A stretch of DNA of 64,000 bases from Riptortus pedestris. Its lineage: Eukaryota > Arthropoda > Insecta > Hemiptera > Alydidae. Where the stretch lies: assembly GCA_019009955.1 (NCBI GenBank), contig CM032232.1, positions 143,958,501-144,022,500 on the forward strand, in the 5' to 3' direction. Shown here in pieces: positions 35,529-47,553 of the stretch. Numbering within the stretch: the first letter of the stretch is position 1; each line of letters begins with the position of its first letter. The translations under genes were made by a program, and so were the position numbers. The notes beneath the pieces were generated by a model, which was given only the letters and a program-made list of their open reading frames with translations, was not told the DNA's origin and ran no database searches.

Positions 35529-36686
35529 CCCAGTTTTAATGCGTTTATTTTATTAGGCCGTATTAGGCGAGTTTTTTTTGTTTAGGTCTAGGCAGTATTA
35601 GGCGAGTTATTCCTACTTTGTTGATTTCTGTCTTCAGTAACTACTCATCGGATTTTTTCATATAAATAGTGAATATATGGTGAGATTAGATCAGAAACGT
35701 GTTATCGCAGTGGGAAATCTGCTTAGTTTACACAGCCCTTGCGTGGCGGATTTTTTTTTCTAATATTCGTTGTTTGTTTTTTTTATTTTATTTATTTATA
35801 CAGGAGCACCCGCATCTTGGCGATTTGGCTCAAAGTCTCACAATGTAAAATGAAAACAAAATTATAGAAAAACAACAAAAACTGAAACAACAAATAAAAA
35901 TTAAATACAACAATTAATCATTAAATACTTGTAATTAAAAGACAAGTAATAATAAATAAGACATAAATATACATTAGAATATAAACAAACATAGATAAAC
36001 ATTTAGACTAGAAATAAAGTCATTCAACAATTTTTTTTAAAATGGTTTTAATAAAAATTATGTTATTCCTATTATTACTAGTACATTTATATTTTTTTTT
36101 TTTTTTTTATTTATTAGTTTTGTTCCCCGATGGTTGTGATTGGCCATTATTAGGATGATATATTTACTCCTTCATGTGCTATTACCTATTTTTGTCCAAA
36201 GAATATAATAAAAGTTAACCCTTTCTTTTAAACTCTTTTTAGGTATGCTGTAGAACTATTCCTATTTTGTATTTATATCTTTTTGTAAATGTTGATGTGT
36301 TTTAGATATGTTAGTATTTGTGGAATAAATTGCCTTCTTTCAGTTAATAGTCGTTGTTTTAGGATACGCTCATACATATTGACGTTTATAACACAAGGCC
36401 CATGAATTATGTTGATATACAAATTACAACAAAGCTTTGGCAACTCCTGTCATGTGAACGGGCTAATGGAAAATCTCTAAATATATCCTTTACAATTGTT
36501 GCATAATTTGATCTCGTTTGGCTTCGTTACGCAACCCTTTTATTAATTTTCTCCTGTGTAATAGCAGGCGTTATTTAGAACCATTAATTTGTTTAATGAA
36601 TTGAAAAACTGTCAGCCAACAAAAGGGCCGCCATTCCTAACTCGAATTACACACTGATGAGGCACATTCCAGTAGTCTGTTTTCTA
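35529..36686. other. Unassigned sequence with a family A 3' scrap
   Basis: At 35705-35758, GTGGGAAATCTGCTTAGTTT, ACACAGCCCTTGCGTGGCGG is an A 3' end. A minus-strand frame of about 70 codons (about 36450-36230) lacks a start and any known motif. Long T-runs occur near 36096. Confidence 0.4.
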
Positions 36687-37056
36687 TTTTAGCAGATTTC
36701 CCTTAAGGAAAATTTGCTAAAATTGACTTTGAACTAAAACGTCCGTCACGCAGGGGTTGCGTAAGCTAAGCAGATTTCCCACGTGCAGTTTTACAATAGA
36801 GAAATTTCACGAGAGCCGAAGAGTTAAGAAAACGGCCGACCTAGCTTTCCGTAATTGTTTTTCTTTGTTTGTTAGAGGTTGGCAGACCTGTTTGTTTACA
36901 TTTCAGACGCTTCCCGCCGGGAGGTTTCTTATCAGCGTTTATGTTTATTCTCTTAATATTCAAGTGGTGTTTTGTTATCAGTATGTAGATTTATCTATTG
37001 TTAAACTTCATGAGGGAAATCTGCTTAGTTTGCTCACCTCCAGCGTGATGGAATTT
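36687..37056. mobile_element. Cluster of family A ends in opposed orientation
   Basis: A lone tip palindrome (36687-36720), a minus-strand 3' end from 36740 (CGTCCGTCACGCAGGGGTTG) and a plus-strand 3' end reaching AAATCTGCTTAGTTTGCTC, GCGTGATGG near 37056 lie together. The last two face each other as an inverted pair of 3' ends. Confidence 0.65.
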
Positions 37057-37278
37057 TTTTTAGTTATGAGACTTCCGTCAATCCCCACTCCTAATCATAT
37101 TACATAAACTATACTCAGTTGTATAATGAACCACATTATTAGAAGGTTAAATACTAAATATTGTTTTCAAGGGGCCTTTATTATTCGAGATACATGTAAA
37201 TATTAAACCTGGACTTCTAAGACATGTAATATCAAGATTAAATTACACGGCCTCTATACATATACTTCTTACTACAGG
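37057..37278 (+). mobile_element. Family A interior scrap
   Basis: ATCCCCACTCCTAATCATAT, AATGAACCACATTATT and TAAATACTAAATATTGTTTT match the AAACCCCCACTCC-type 3' half. No terminus is present. Confidence 0.55.
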
Positions 37279-37863
37279 AAAGTCCGTCACGCAGGGGCTG
37301 CGTAAACTAAGCAGATTTCCCACGTGTAGTTTTACAATAGAGAAATTTCACGAGAGCCGAAGAGTTAAGAAAACGGCCGACCTAGCTTTTGGCGGGAAAC
37401 TCACTCTCATCCGTTATCCACCCCGATTTCAATCAAAATTGCAAATATCTCGGTTAATATGCAAGATAGAGAATAAATGTATATAACAATATTTATAGTA
37501 AATTTAATGTGCAATAAGATTGATTTTATACAATTTTTCGATCCGACGTATACTAACGGAAATATTTCAAATTTTAGAAAATCCACCCCTCTAAACCCCC
37601 CCTCCCACTGGTCCGATTTCAGCCATTAACGAACTTGATCTTTCGTTTTACATAAAACGACTAAATATCGAGTTTGGTAACGATCAAACAAAAATTGCGA
37701 CCGCTAGAGCGGTAACAGACAAATATAAATATACAGTTTTGAACGGACCTCATTTTCGTCATCTCCTAGGTTGGATTGATGGAAATTTGAAGAAAATTTT
37801 CGAAAATTCCGTCATGAGTACAACCTCAATAGCTGATTTCTCTTAAGGGAAATCTGCTAAAAG
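37279..37863 (-). mobile_element. Family A copy, full length but with almost no (TA)n
   Basis: Left AAAGTCCGTCACGCAGGGGC, right GGGAAATCTGCTAAAAG. The (TA)n core is reduced to ATATAAATATAC, showing that the microsatellite length varies while flanks stay similar. 3' half of the CGGCCGACCTAGCTTTTGGC type. Confidence 0.85.
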
Positions 37864-37984
37864 CATATGAGTTTGATGCGAAAAACGTCAGCCACGCAGT
37901 GAACTAAGCAGACTTCCCACACACTGGATGTCACACTTTTGATCTCATCTCATGAATATTATCAATTTTGTATTCAGTGGCTAT

Positions 37985-38104
37985 TAACAGATTTCCCTTA
38001 AGGGAAATCAGCTATTGAGGTTGTACTCATGACGCGATTTTCGAAATTTTTCTTCAAATGTTCATCGACCCTACCCAGGAGATGAAAATGAGGTCCGTTA
38101 AATA

Positions 38105-38173
<69 letters not shown>

Positions 38174-38659
38174 GCTTGTTAACCGCTCTACCGGTCGCAA
38201 TTTTTGACTTATCGTTACCAAACTTGATATATAATCGTTTTTATACAAGAAGAAAGATCAAGTTCCCTAATGACTGAAATCAAATCGGGGGAGGGGGGGG
38301 TTTAGAGGGGGAGAATTTCGAAAATCATAATATCTCCGTTATTAAAAGTCAGATCGAAAAATTGTATAGAACCAATCTTATTGCAAATTTAGTGTTCTAT
38401 AAATGTTGTTATTTACGTTTTTTCGCTATCTCGATTATTAACCGAGATATTTGCATTTTTTAGTTTTCGGTCTTCAGTAAAGCCCCACTCCTACTCATCT
38501 CATATTTTCAATATTCTATTATGTTATGAAGCACTTTATTTGAAGCTTAAATACCAAATATTGTTCTCATTGAACCTTTACGTTTTGAGATAAATGTAAA
38601 CACGTGGCGCACGTGGGAAATCTGCTTAGTTAACGCAGCCCCTGCGTGACGGACTTTTT
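37985..38659 (+). mobile_element. Family A copy, full length
   Basis: From ATTAACAGATTTCCCTTAAG through (TA)n of about 65 bp to CGCAGCCCCTGCGTGACGG and T5. The 3' half is the AAGCCCCACTCCTAC type. A scrap resembling an A 3' end (CAGCCACGCAGTGAACTAAG) precedes it at 37886-37925. Confidence 0.85.
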
Positions 38660-38870
38660 CCTTATCAAGTGCCATTCCTCCTTAGCTCTTGACTTCCTTG
38701 CCAGGCAGGGAGTGGCTGCTCCTCATATTGTGGTGAAGGGGTGTAGCTTCTATCGAGAGTGACGGAGGACGATGAATTGTACACTATCACATTACCAAAT
38801 GCAATTAAATGCAGTATGTAATTTTCTTAATCAAATAATATTTAAAAGATTTCTTACACATTTATTTTCT
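38660..38870. repeat. Duplicated flank segment D1
   Basis: CCTTATCAAGTGCCATTCC, GGACGATGAATTGTACAC and ACCAAATGCAATTAAATGCA align along the whole length with 44156-44362. Both copies directly follow the same subtype of family A 3' end. Confidence 0.8.
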
Positions 38871-39496
38871 AATTCTTATATCGGATAAAATATTTTCATA
38901 ATTTAGTGTTCAGCATTCAGAGACCCCTACCTACTCATAGGACAATACCAATAAATAATTGGCGAATCGACATATTTCAAACTTAAATAAGGTCTAATGT
39001 TTTAACCTAACGTTTCCTATGAGTTACTTAACCTAGAGTTGCGATTTTTAATTTAAACTATAGATCAAGTTCGTTAACGTAAGTCGGGTTGGCAGGTCTA
39101 GAGGGGATGGGAATTCTAAAATTCAAAATATCTCCGATATTATGAGTCGGATTGAAAATTTTTACTTAACCAATCTTCTTCAAATTCAATTAAATATAGA
39201 TATTGTTGATATGTTCTTCATGTTGGCGAGGGTCGCCGATAAAAACCATTTTTTTCCTTCAACTGTCACCCACTAATATATAGGAAACTGAAGCTAATTT
39301 GTAACTGGGTATCTAATATAGCTTGGAAATATAACACTAAAATTTAAAAGAAAAAAACATTTTAGTAGAATTAAAGATTATAGTACTAAAATTAAAATCT
39401 AAATATAATATATACGGAATAACCTGTAACACATGTGGTGGAACTTATATTGGAGATTCCTCTCAGCTGCTGAATAAAAGGTTGAAGCAACACGTA
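38871..39496. other. Unassigned sequence with an old family A body
   Basis: 39060-39225 retains ATCAAGTTCGTTAACG, ATTCAAAATATCTCCG and CCAATCTTCTTCAAAT from family A. The rest is unrecognised. Confidence 0.45.
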
Positions 39497-39979
39497 AAAA
39501 GTCCGTCACGCAGGGGCTGCGTAAACTAAGCAGATTTCCCACGTGAAATTTTACAATAGAGAAATCTACCTAATAACAGCTGTAGTAGTAAGAAACCTCT
39601 AAACCTATTCACGAGGGACGAATAATTACGAAAACGGCCGCCAGAGCTCACGGCGGAAAGTCCAAACAGCCACTGCTGCCGAGCACATGCAGAATACAAA
39701 TGCAAATATCTCAGTTAATATTCAAGATACAGAATAAATGTATAGAACAATATTTATAGTAAATTTAATTTGCAATAAGATTGATTCTGTAATATTTTTC
39801 GATCCGACGTATAGTAACGGAGATATTTCGAATTTTCGAAAATCCTCCCCTCTAAACCCCCCCTCCCACTGGTCCGATTTCAGCCATTAACGAACTTGAT
39901 CTTTCTTTTTACATAAAACGACTAAATATCGAGTTTGGTAACGATTAAACAATAATTGCGACCGCTAGAGCGGTAACAG

Positions 39980-40039
<60 letters not shown>

Positions 40040-40164
40040 TTTTGAACGGACCTCATTTTCGTCATCTCCTGGGTAGGATCGATGGACATTTGAAGAAAAA
40101 TTTCGAAAATCGCGTCATGAGTACAACCTCAATAGCTGATTTCCCTTAAGGGAAATCTGCTAAA
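39497..40164 (-). mobile_element. Family A copy, full length
   Basis: AAAAAGTCCGTCACGCAGGG at left, GAGCTCACGGCGG half, the C-run, CCGCTAGAGCGG, (TA)n of about 50 bp, GGATCGATGGACATTTGAAG, and GGGAAATCTGCTAAAAG at right. Little divergence from the 8.04-kb copy, so it is among the younger insertions. Confidence 0.88.
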
Positions 40165-41271
40165 AGTATTGCCAATAATGAAAATAAAACTGCTGTGATG
40201 TATCATTCTTTCTTTAAGATACACACGTTAAATTTTAAAAAATTTCAAATAATTGACAAAGAAGAAATGATACTCAACGAACAATAAAAGAGAATATTCT
40301 TATAATAAAAAATAGAAAAAAACGCATTAAACAAAAAAAACAAAACAGAAATTAAATATATATTCAATAATATATTCTGTAATATTTTATCTTAAATTAA
40401 TAAATTTTTAATTATGTCGCGAAATAATCGAGTTAAAGAATTATTAAGGGTTTTCTTAAATTAATGTTATCAATTTTTTTTTTTTTTGAAAAGGGATAGC
40501 TCCTGAAGAGGTGGCAAATAAACCAGGAAACATGTAGGCCAGTTTACACCGAAAAAAATGGTTTTTAATTGGTGACCCTTGCCATAAAAATATGAAGAAC
40601 ATATAAAAAATATTGGTCTCAGAAAAAAAAGAATAAATGTTGTTCCATACACTTCTTCTCTACCACAAATATAATTCGAGATTTTTGTATTTTATAATTT
40701 TAAGCCATTAACAACCCCTACCTCCACATAAGCGAGGGTGCTTTGGGAGAGTTTTATTGATTTTGTGTTCACCATGTCCCGTCGGTTAGCTTATTTGATG
40801 TTTGGCAGGAAACCTTTGCTTGAAATACGCTTGCAAATGAAATGAAATTATTAAGGTTACTAATTAAATCCGTAGAGATAAATTTGATAAATTAACAATT
40901 CCGCTGTTATCCAGTTGTGTCGAATGAAAGAGATTTGAGAATAAATCTGGACCTCGGAAGCCGGGAATTCTAGAGAGCCATGACTTGATAAGGAGTTGTT
41001 GAAATAGTCATGTTGTAGCGAGGGACATTCCTAGAATTCCCTCTGTGTAAAATATTTTCGCGGTTTCCCGCCCTTTTCTGGGCGGGAATGAAGAAAGGCA
41101 ACTCCCGTTTCTCATTAGAGAGCGCCATACATCCTTGAATACATGAACATGAATTACTCTGAAAGGAGGATATCACATCCGCCATTACGCGTATATGTAT
41201 TCATGCTGGCAAATATACCTGCATTAATAAGCTGTCTCGCTCACATCCTCAACTATTTCATACCCATCTAA
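40165..41271. other. Unassigned sequence
   Basis: No gene or known repeat recognised in 1.1 kb. The short minus-strand frames at 40470-40652 and 40970-41185 have no family resemblance. Confidence 0.4.
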
Positions 41272-41511
<240 letters not shown>

Positions 41512-41629
41512 CACATTGCTATTAAACTAGAGTGGGTGTTTATATTATTTCTACTAACCAAGACTTAAAATACTTAAAAACTATGTTACCTTATCTATTA
41601 CACTTGTGGTTACATTATGAACACTGATT

Positions 41630-41710
41630 GTAACATCAAAATATTGGCATAAACTAACCATTTTGTCACCAACATTGACCAAAACTCCAAGAAACAATAA
41701 CGACGCCATA
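41630..41710 (+). repeat. End fragment of the 56.8-kb foldback family
   Basis: TATTGGCATAAACTAACC, TTGTCACCAACATTGACC and AAAACTCCAAGAAACAATAA match the outer arm of the foldback at 56823-57112. It stops at a short TA tract. Confidence 0.65.
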
Positions 41711-41830
41711 TATATATTTATTTCACCACTTTTGCCATCTCCTGGGTGGGATCCATGATGAACGTTTAGGAAATTTGTTGAAAATCATGGCCTGAGTACG
41801 GACCTCAATATCTACATATTTCCACCTCTA
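41711..41830 (-). mobile_element. Worn family A 5' fragment
   Basis: TGCCATCTCCTGGGTGGGAT and TGAGTACGGACCTCAATA are the A block between (TA)n and tip; the tip itself has decayed. Confidence 0.55.
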
Positions 41831-42179
41831 CAGTCTTTTTGTCTGATCTCCTAAGCCCTTTGGTGTGATTTTTAAGGCCAGCTTCACTGTGGTGTCTATT
41901 ACAGGAAGTAAGTAGCCTAGAGTGTTAAGGCTTAAGGAGGAGCTAGTAAAATCACTGCCTGACACCTAATTAGCCCCTAACTAGTCTAAGCGTGTTCTCA
42001 CACCTCGATTTACGCCAGTGTCCTACAACCCTAGGTTAGCACCTCTCTCAACCAGCTACACACACGTTATGTCTAAAGTTTAATGTTAAATATTAACTCA
42101 GCAATTTATTTTATTGCGAAGTTTTCCTTCAGAGAACTGATATCATAGGGCGCATGGAAAAATCAAGACCCATTAGTAA
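41831..42179. other. Unassigned sequence
   Basis: Nothing recognised. Confidence 0.35.
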
Positions 42180-42291
42180 GGTAATTTTCCATCTTGGCTT
42201 GGTTTTGAGAAGTCAGTTGTTGGGGTTGTGCAGTAGCGCCGTTTTCGAAACTTTCTCCATCGATTCTATCCGACGGTCCGAATAAATATAT
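42180..42291 (+). mobile_element. Worn family A 5' fragment, target of the LTR
   Basis: TTGGGGTTGTGCAGTAGCG, TTTTCGAAACTTTCTCC and CATCGATTCTATCCGACG are degenerate A landmarks leading into an AATAAATATAT remnant of (TA)n, where the solo LTR begins. Confidence 0.5.
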
Positions 42292-42727
42292 TGTGTCGAC
42301 TACGCCCGTCTAGACCATTCTCAAGCTTCCCATTGATAAACGCCACCTTGCTATAAAAGAGGCCCAGCTCACCCCGAGAGTTAGTTTGTTCTCAGCTCTC
42401 TTCAAGTGAATAACACTGCGTTCAGTGCTGCTATAGAGAACAGTGCTTTTAGTGTTTATGTAAAGAACAGTATAGTGCCGTGTTTATGGAAAGAACAGTG
42501 CAGTGTCGTGTTCTTTGTGAAGTTCAGTGCAGAGCCGCGTTTTTGTTATCGTGAGTTACTGCACTCTGTAATAAGAAGTCATTCTGTGAGTAACAGTTAA
42601 GAATAATTTACCAAGTGTGTAGTGCATTGTCAAATAAATTGTGCAGTGATAAAGCTTGTGTGTTTGATTTTGCAGTCCAAAAGAACTCTAATACACAACG
42701 TTAGTTATTTTTGTAATAAACGGAACA
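42292..42727 (+). mobile_element. Solo LTR, gypsy-like
   Basis: Starts TGTGTCGAC and ends AACGGAACA (TG...CA), flanked by ATAT on both sides, a 4-bp duplication typical of the 17.6/297-like gypsy group. It has a TATA box (CTATAAAAGA at 42351), then short repeats around GAACAGTGC, and an AATAAA signal near 42633. The 3' third aligns with the LTR at 50824-51410 (AAGAATAATT(A/T)ACCAAGTGT, CAATAAATTGTG-like, CAGTCCAAAAGAACTCT). No internal region, so a recombined solo LTR. Confidence 0.8.
42351..42360 (+). promoter_or_regulatory. LTR TATA box
   Basis: CTATAAAAGA lies about 60 bp inside the LTR, in the position expected for the U3 promoter. Confidence 0.55.
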
Positions 42728-43087
42728 ATATATACATGGTGTAAGAGGCTTTAGTGCGCAAAATTTCATATATGGTCTGGTCCTGTTTTGTTGGTTTCTT
42801 TTTCTTATAATTTTAAAATTGGAGTTATTTTTTCCCATATAACAAGACAAAAATAAGTAATTATTTCAATATTAAAAATCTGAGGTTACCATTCGAAAGA
42901 GTTACATTTCTCTTAAAATGATTAACATTTTATTTAAAAGTTGTATCAGTAGTGCTGAAATAAAATCCATTTATGCAATTTAGAATATCTTTAAGATGAA
43001 GAATATTACTAGGATTTCAAAACGAAAAGAAGAGATTTGTAGCTTACTAAATGTAGAAGTATTTTTTTTCAAGTTTGAGTGTTAAAA
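42728..43087. other. Unassigned sequence
   Basis: AT-rich; nothing recognised. Confidence 0.35.
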
Positions 43088-44155
43088 TCTTTTCCCATAG
43101 GGGAAATCAGCTATTGAGGTCGTACTCACGACACGATTTTCGAAATGTTTCTTTAAATATCCATCGATCCTACCTAGTAGATGACGAAATGTGAAGAGGT
43201 CCGTTCAAAATTATATATATATATTTGTCTGCTGTCGAAATTTCTGTCTTATCGTTACCAAACTTGATATATAATCGTCGTTTTATATAAAAAGAAAGAT
43301 CAAGTTCATTAATAGCTGTAATCGGACATGGGGAAGGGAGAGTTTGGAGGGGAATTCGAATATACGAAATATCTCTGTAATTTTCTATTGTATAGAGCCA
43401 ACGTAACGTTCTATAAATGTTGTTATCTATGGTTTTTCATTATCTGGATTATTAGCCGAGATATTTTATTTTTCACTTTTCGGCCTTCGGTAAACCCCCA
43501 TTCGATTAATTTCATATTAACAATAATCTGTTGTATTATAAAACACTTTGTTTAACTCTCCAATTCCTATATTGCATTCACGATTGTAACTTTGTTTCCA
43601 CTTAGTTTTTCCATATGCTATGCATCCAAATTTATGGAAAAAAAAGTGTTTTCAAAATTATAGCTAATTTTAGCCACGATTGTTTGAGTAAGTATTTTGG
43701 TTTTCCTCCATTATTTTTTTTATAGCGGATGGAAGCAATAACTATTTCAATAATAACAAACACAAAAAAAAAAGCGAGTTCTTACGTTTTGTTTGACATG
43801 GGGGCTGAAAATCAACATGCTGCTCTGATCACACTTTAAAACATGAAAGGTAACCTGATTTTGGAAGGTTATACTCATTCGTGAGAGCATTCTAGTGGCT
43901 TGGGCAGGCTGTGGCACGTTCTATAGATACTGAAGTGTGCTTGAAGGGCTTTAAAGATAAATAAACGAGTTGAACATTTAAAAGAAAAGAAAAAAAAGAG
44001 GTGCACCCTGGAGGGTGCATTAGGAACTGAAGAGTTAAAGCCTAATTACCAAATATTGTTCTCATTGGACTTAAACGTTATGAGATAAATGAAAATACGT
44101 AACGCACTTGGGAAATCTGCTTAGTTAAAGCAGCCCCTGCGTGACGGACTTTTTC
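43088..44155 (+). mobile_element. Family A copy with a roughly 480-bp internal insertion
   Basis: Starts at a half tip (TTCCCATAGGGGAAATCAGC), runs through the short (TA)n, G tract and CCCCCATTCGATTAATTTCA, is broken between about 43555 and 44035 by unrelated sequence, and resumes at AAAGCCTAATTACCAAATAT to finish with AGCAGCCCCTGCGTGACGG. The insert has no recognised ends. Confidence 0.65.
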
Positions 44156-44362
44156 CTTATCAAGTGCCATTCCTCCTTAGCTGTTGACTTCCTTGCCAAG
44201 CAGGGAGGTGCTGCTCCTCTCATTGTGCTGAAGGGGTGGTAGCTTCTGTCGAGAGTGACGGAGGACGATTGAATTGTACAGTATCACATTACCAAATGCA
44301 ATTAAATGCAGTATGTAATTTTCTTAATAAAATAATATTTAAAAAATTTTGTACACATTTAC
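44156..44362. repeat. Duplicated flank segment D2
   Basis: Aligns throughout with 38660-38870, with small indels. Both follow the same family A 3' end, so duplication took the element end and the flank together. Confidence 0.8.
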
Positions 44363-44563
44363 CATCCAAACTCGATATATAAGCGTTTTATGTAAAAATA
44401 AAGATCAAGTTCGTTATTGGCTGAAACTCGACCAGGCCCCCTCCCCTGGTCGAATTTCAGCCCAGTTTAGAGGGGAGAATATTCGAAAATTCGAAATATC
44501 TCCGTTATTATGCGTAGGATCGAATAATTTTATAGAACCAATCATATTGCATATCTGACTTTC
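44363..44563 (+). mobile_element. Family A body with a new hairpin
   Basis: AAACTCGATATATAAGCG to ATCATATTGCAT are A body landmarks. The G-rich tract is replaced by a hairpin at 44420-44462: GCTGAAACTCGACCAGG faces CCTGGTCGAATTTCAGC. Confidence 0.65.
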
Positions 44564-45203
44564 TAAAAAGTCCGTCACTCAGGGGCTGCGTAAACTAAGC
44601 AGATTTCCCACGTGAAGTTTTACAATAGAGAAATCCGCCTAATAACAACTGTAGTAGGAAGGGATCTCTAAACCTATTCACGAGGGACGCATAGTTCTGG
44701 AAACGGCTACCAGAAAGCTCTCTGGCTGAGAGTCCGGAACATGGCGGGGGTCCGTCGAAACACACACACAATGCAAATGCAAATATCTCGGTTAATATTC
44801 AAGATAGAGAATAAATGTATATAACAATATTTACAGTAACTTTAATTTGCAATAAGATTGATTCTATAGAATTCTTCGATCCGACGCATAATAACGATAA
44901 TTTTTCGAATTTTCAAAAATCCCCACCTCTAAACCCCCAACCCCTCCCACTGGCCCGATTTCAGCCTTTAACGAACTTGATCTCCCTTTTTACGTAAAAC
45001 GCTTAAATATGAAGTTTGGTAACGATCAAACAAAAATTGCGACCGCTAGAGCGTTAACAGACAAATATATAATATAATTTTGAACGGACTTCATTTTCGT
45101 CATCTCCTGGGTAGGATCGATGGACAATTGAGGAAATTTTTCAAAACTCGCGTCATGAGTACGACCTCAATAGCTGATTTCCCTTAAGGGAAATCTGATA
45201 AAA
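44564..45203 (-). mobile_element. Family A copy, full length
   Basis: AAAAAGTCCGTCACTCAGGG at left and GGGAAATCTGATAAAA at right. The (TA)n is short (ATATATAATATA). The interior is close to the 39.5-kb copy. Confidence 0.82.
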
Positions 45204-45541
45204 AGGGTTTAAAGGGGAAAACAATCTTAATCTCTCCGCTAATATCCATCGGATCGAGAAATTGTATAGAACAAATCTTATTACAAATGTAATGTTCTAT
45301 AAATGTTGTTATGTACATTTAATTTCAATCTTGATTATTATTATGAGATATTTGCAAGTTTTTGGTCTTTCGTAAACCCCCACTCCTACTCATCACATTT
45401 AACAATATACTATTATGTTATGAAGGACTTTATTTAAAGCCTAAATACCAAATATTGTTCTCATTGGACTTGAGATAAATGAAAATACGTGACGCACGTT
45501 GGAAATCTTAGTTTACGAAGCCCCTGCGTGACGGGCATTTT
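45204..45541 (+). mobile_element. Family A 3' part
   Basis: Begins in the G tract (GGGTTTAAAGGGGA) and ends AAGCCCCTGCGTGACGGGC. It is wedged between two full copies. 3' half of the AAACCCCCACTCC type. Confidence 0.7.
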
Positions 45542-45675
45542 AGAAGATTTCCCTGAAGGGAAATCAGCTATTGAGGTCGTACTCATGACGCGATTTTCGA
45601 AAATTTTCTTCAATTGTCCATCGACCCTACCCAGGAGATGAAGAAAATGAGGTCCGTTCAAAAATATATATAGAT

Positions 45676-45726
<51 letters not shown>

Positions 45727-46417
45727 TTTGTCTGGTTAACGCTCTAGCGGTCCGGCAATTTTTGTTTGATCGTTACAAAACTCGATATTTAACCGTTTTA
45801 TGCAAAAAGATAGATCAAGTTCGTTAATGGCTGAAATCGGACCAGAGGGAGGGGAGGGGGGGGGGTTAGAGAGGATGTTCGAAAATTCTAAATATCTCCG
45901 TTATTATGCATCGTATCGATAAATTGTATAGAACCAATCTTATTGCAATTTAAATTACATAAATATTGGTTTATGATACAATTATTCCTGTAATCTTGAA
46001 TATTAACCGAGATATTTGCATTTTGTATGAAGTCTGTGGGACACTTGGTCGGTATTAGTTCGGATTATAGACGGGCGGCCATTTTCGTAACTCCTTACGC
46101 TCAGGTGGAAGCTTATTAATACTTGTGTAATTTAAGCAAATACGTTCTTGTTCAGTCCACCCCCCACCCCCCCCGCCTTCATTAGTTCTTGGACTACCTA
46201 AAATTTGTGTTATTAAAAATATACATTATTCTTACAATTCAGAAGCCGTTTCAGTTGGGAATTTATTTTAATTAACTGAAAGATTTCCTCAATTACCGTT
46301 TGTAATTTAATCACGGTGGTATGTGTTACGAGTATGGCCAGATTTCCTCTAAGTAAAACTTACACATTGGGAAATCTGCTTAGTTTACGCAGCCCCTGCG
46401 TGACAGACATTTTTTTA
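45542..46417 (+). mobile_element. Family A copy, full length
   Basis: Tip GAAGATTTCCCTGAAGGGA, (TA)n of about 60 bp, CTCTAGCGGTCC, GGGAGGGGAGGGGGGGGG tract, TGAAGTCTGTGGGACAC and GCTCAGGTGGAAGCTT 3' half, and terminus ACGCAGCCCCTGCGTGACAG. At about 876 bp this is the longest subtype. Confidence 0.82.
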
Positions 46418-47229
46418 TAATTTGGCTGTCCGGATGAAAGGAACAGATTGACGTGAAAGATGTCTCCTTTATTCGGCCCAGCTGATTAAGAAGGTTCGAG
46501 AGCCGACTTGGAGACTTGTTTGTCAACTTTTCCGGCTTCGCTAAATACTTAATGGAAGCTTCGGACTTGGGAATTAACTTTCCTCCGTTCATAAATGTCT
46601 CTCCGATAAGTGCCTCCTGACAAGGGCTGCTTCATTAATATTCCATCCTATTAGAAACGTAATTCGTTTACAGTGTTAGTATTGAGTTAAAAATTCCGTC
46701 ACGCAGGGTCCGCGTAAACTAAACATACCTACTACTGGTTCTCATCTCAACACACATTCTACATTTCTAAAGTACGTCGCGCAGGGGCTGCGTTAACTAA
46801 GCAGATTTCACATCATAACTAAGAATGTATCACGCACAATGAAGGTCTCGTGAAAACAATTTTGGGTATTTAAAAATAGAATAAAGAGACATAACTACTT
46901 TTCTACGTTATGAAAACAGTCAAAGAAAAAGTTTACTATAATGAGATGAAATGTTCATGAAATGAAAATAGTAATGACTACTATTATTAAACTACTGCTG
47001 TCTATGTTCATTTCATCAAACGACAAAATTCGTTCGTTTTCTTATAAGAACTTCTTTTTATTTCCAGTGAGGTATAGCCATAAAGGTTTAATTCAACACA
47101 GTGTATGTGTTTGTGTGTGTGTGTGCGTGTGTGTGTGTGTGTGTGTGGTGTATGTATGTAAGTGTGAACAATCTGAATGCATGTGTAAAATTTTTATAAA
47201 GCTTTAAAAATCCTTGTCTATTTATTATA
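46418..47229. other. Unassigned sequence with two family A 3' scraps and (TG)n
   Basis: 46691-46728 (TTCCGTCACGCAGGGTCCGC) and 46769-46812 (AGTACGTCGCGCAGGGGCTG, AACTAAGCAGATTTCAC) are minus-strand A 3' ends. (TG)n occurs at 47100-47148. No gene recognised. Confidence 0.5.
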
Positions 47230-47553
47230 AATTAATAATTATACTTTTACTAAACTTTTATAAAAATATATTTTTTTTTATTCGAATTATAACATTACGT
47301 TTTGTTTCGTTTTTTTGTTTTTGTCTTTACCAATTATTCATGTTCTGTTTCCCTCTTTATAACTTTAACCCTTTAATAATTTTTAGCAGATTTCCTTAAA
47401 GAAATCACTATTGAGGTCGTACACATGACGCCGAGGGTTTGAAAAATTTCCTCAAACGTCCATCGATCCCTACCCAAGGAGATGACGAAAAAAGAGGTCC
47501 GTTCAAATTATACTATATATTGTATATATATATATAATATATATATATATTAT
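47230..47553 (+). mobile_element. Duplicated segment E1 ending in a family A 5' end
   Basis: TTATACTTTTACTAAAC, CATTACGTTTTGTTTCG and TATTCATGTTCTGTTTCC lead into an A tip at about 47382 and a short interrupted (TA)n. The whole segment, flank included, recurs at 48650-48985. Confidence 0.75.

Noticed and set aside
36230..36450. Minus-strand frame of about 70 codons with basic, protein-like content (NVNMYERILKQRLLTERRQF)
   Set aside because: No start codon at its beginning and no family I can name; it could be a retrotransposon remnant but is unsupported.
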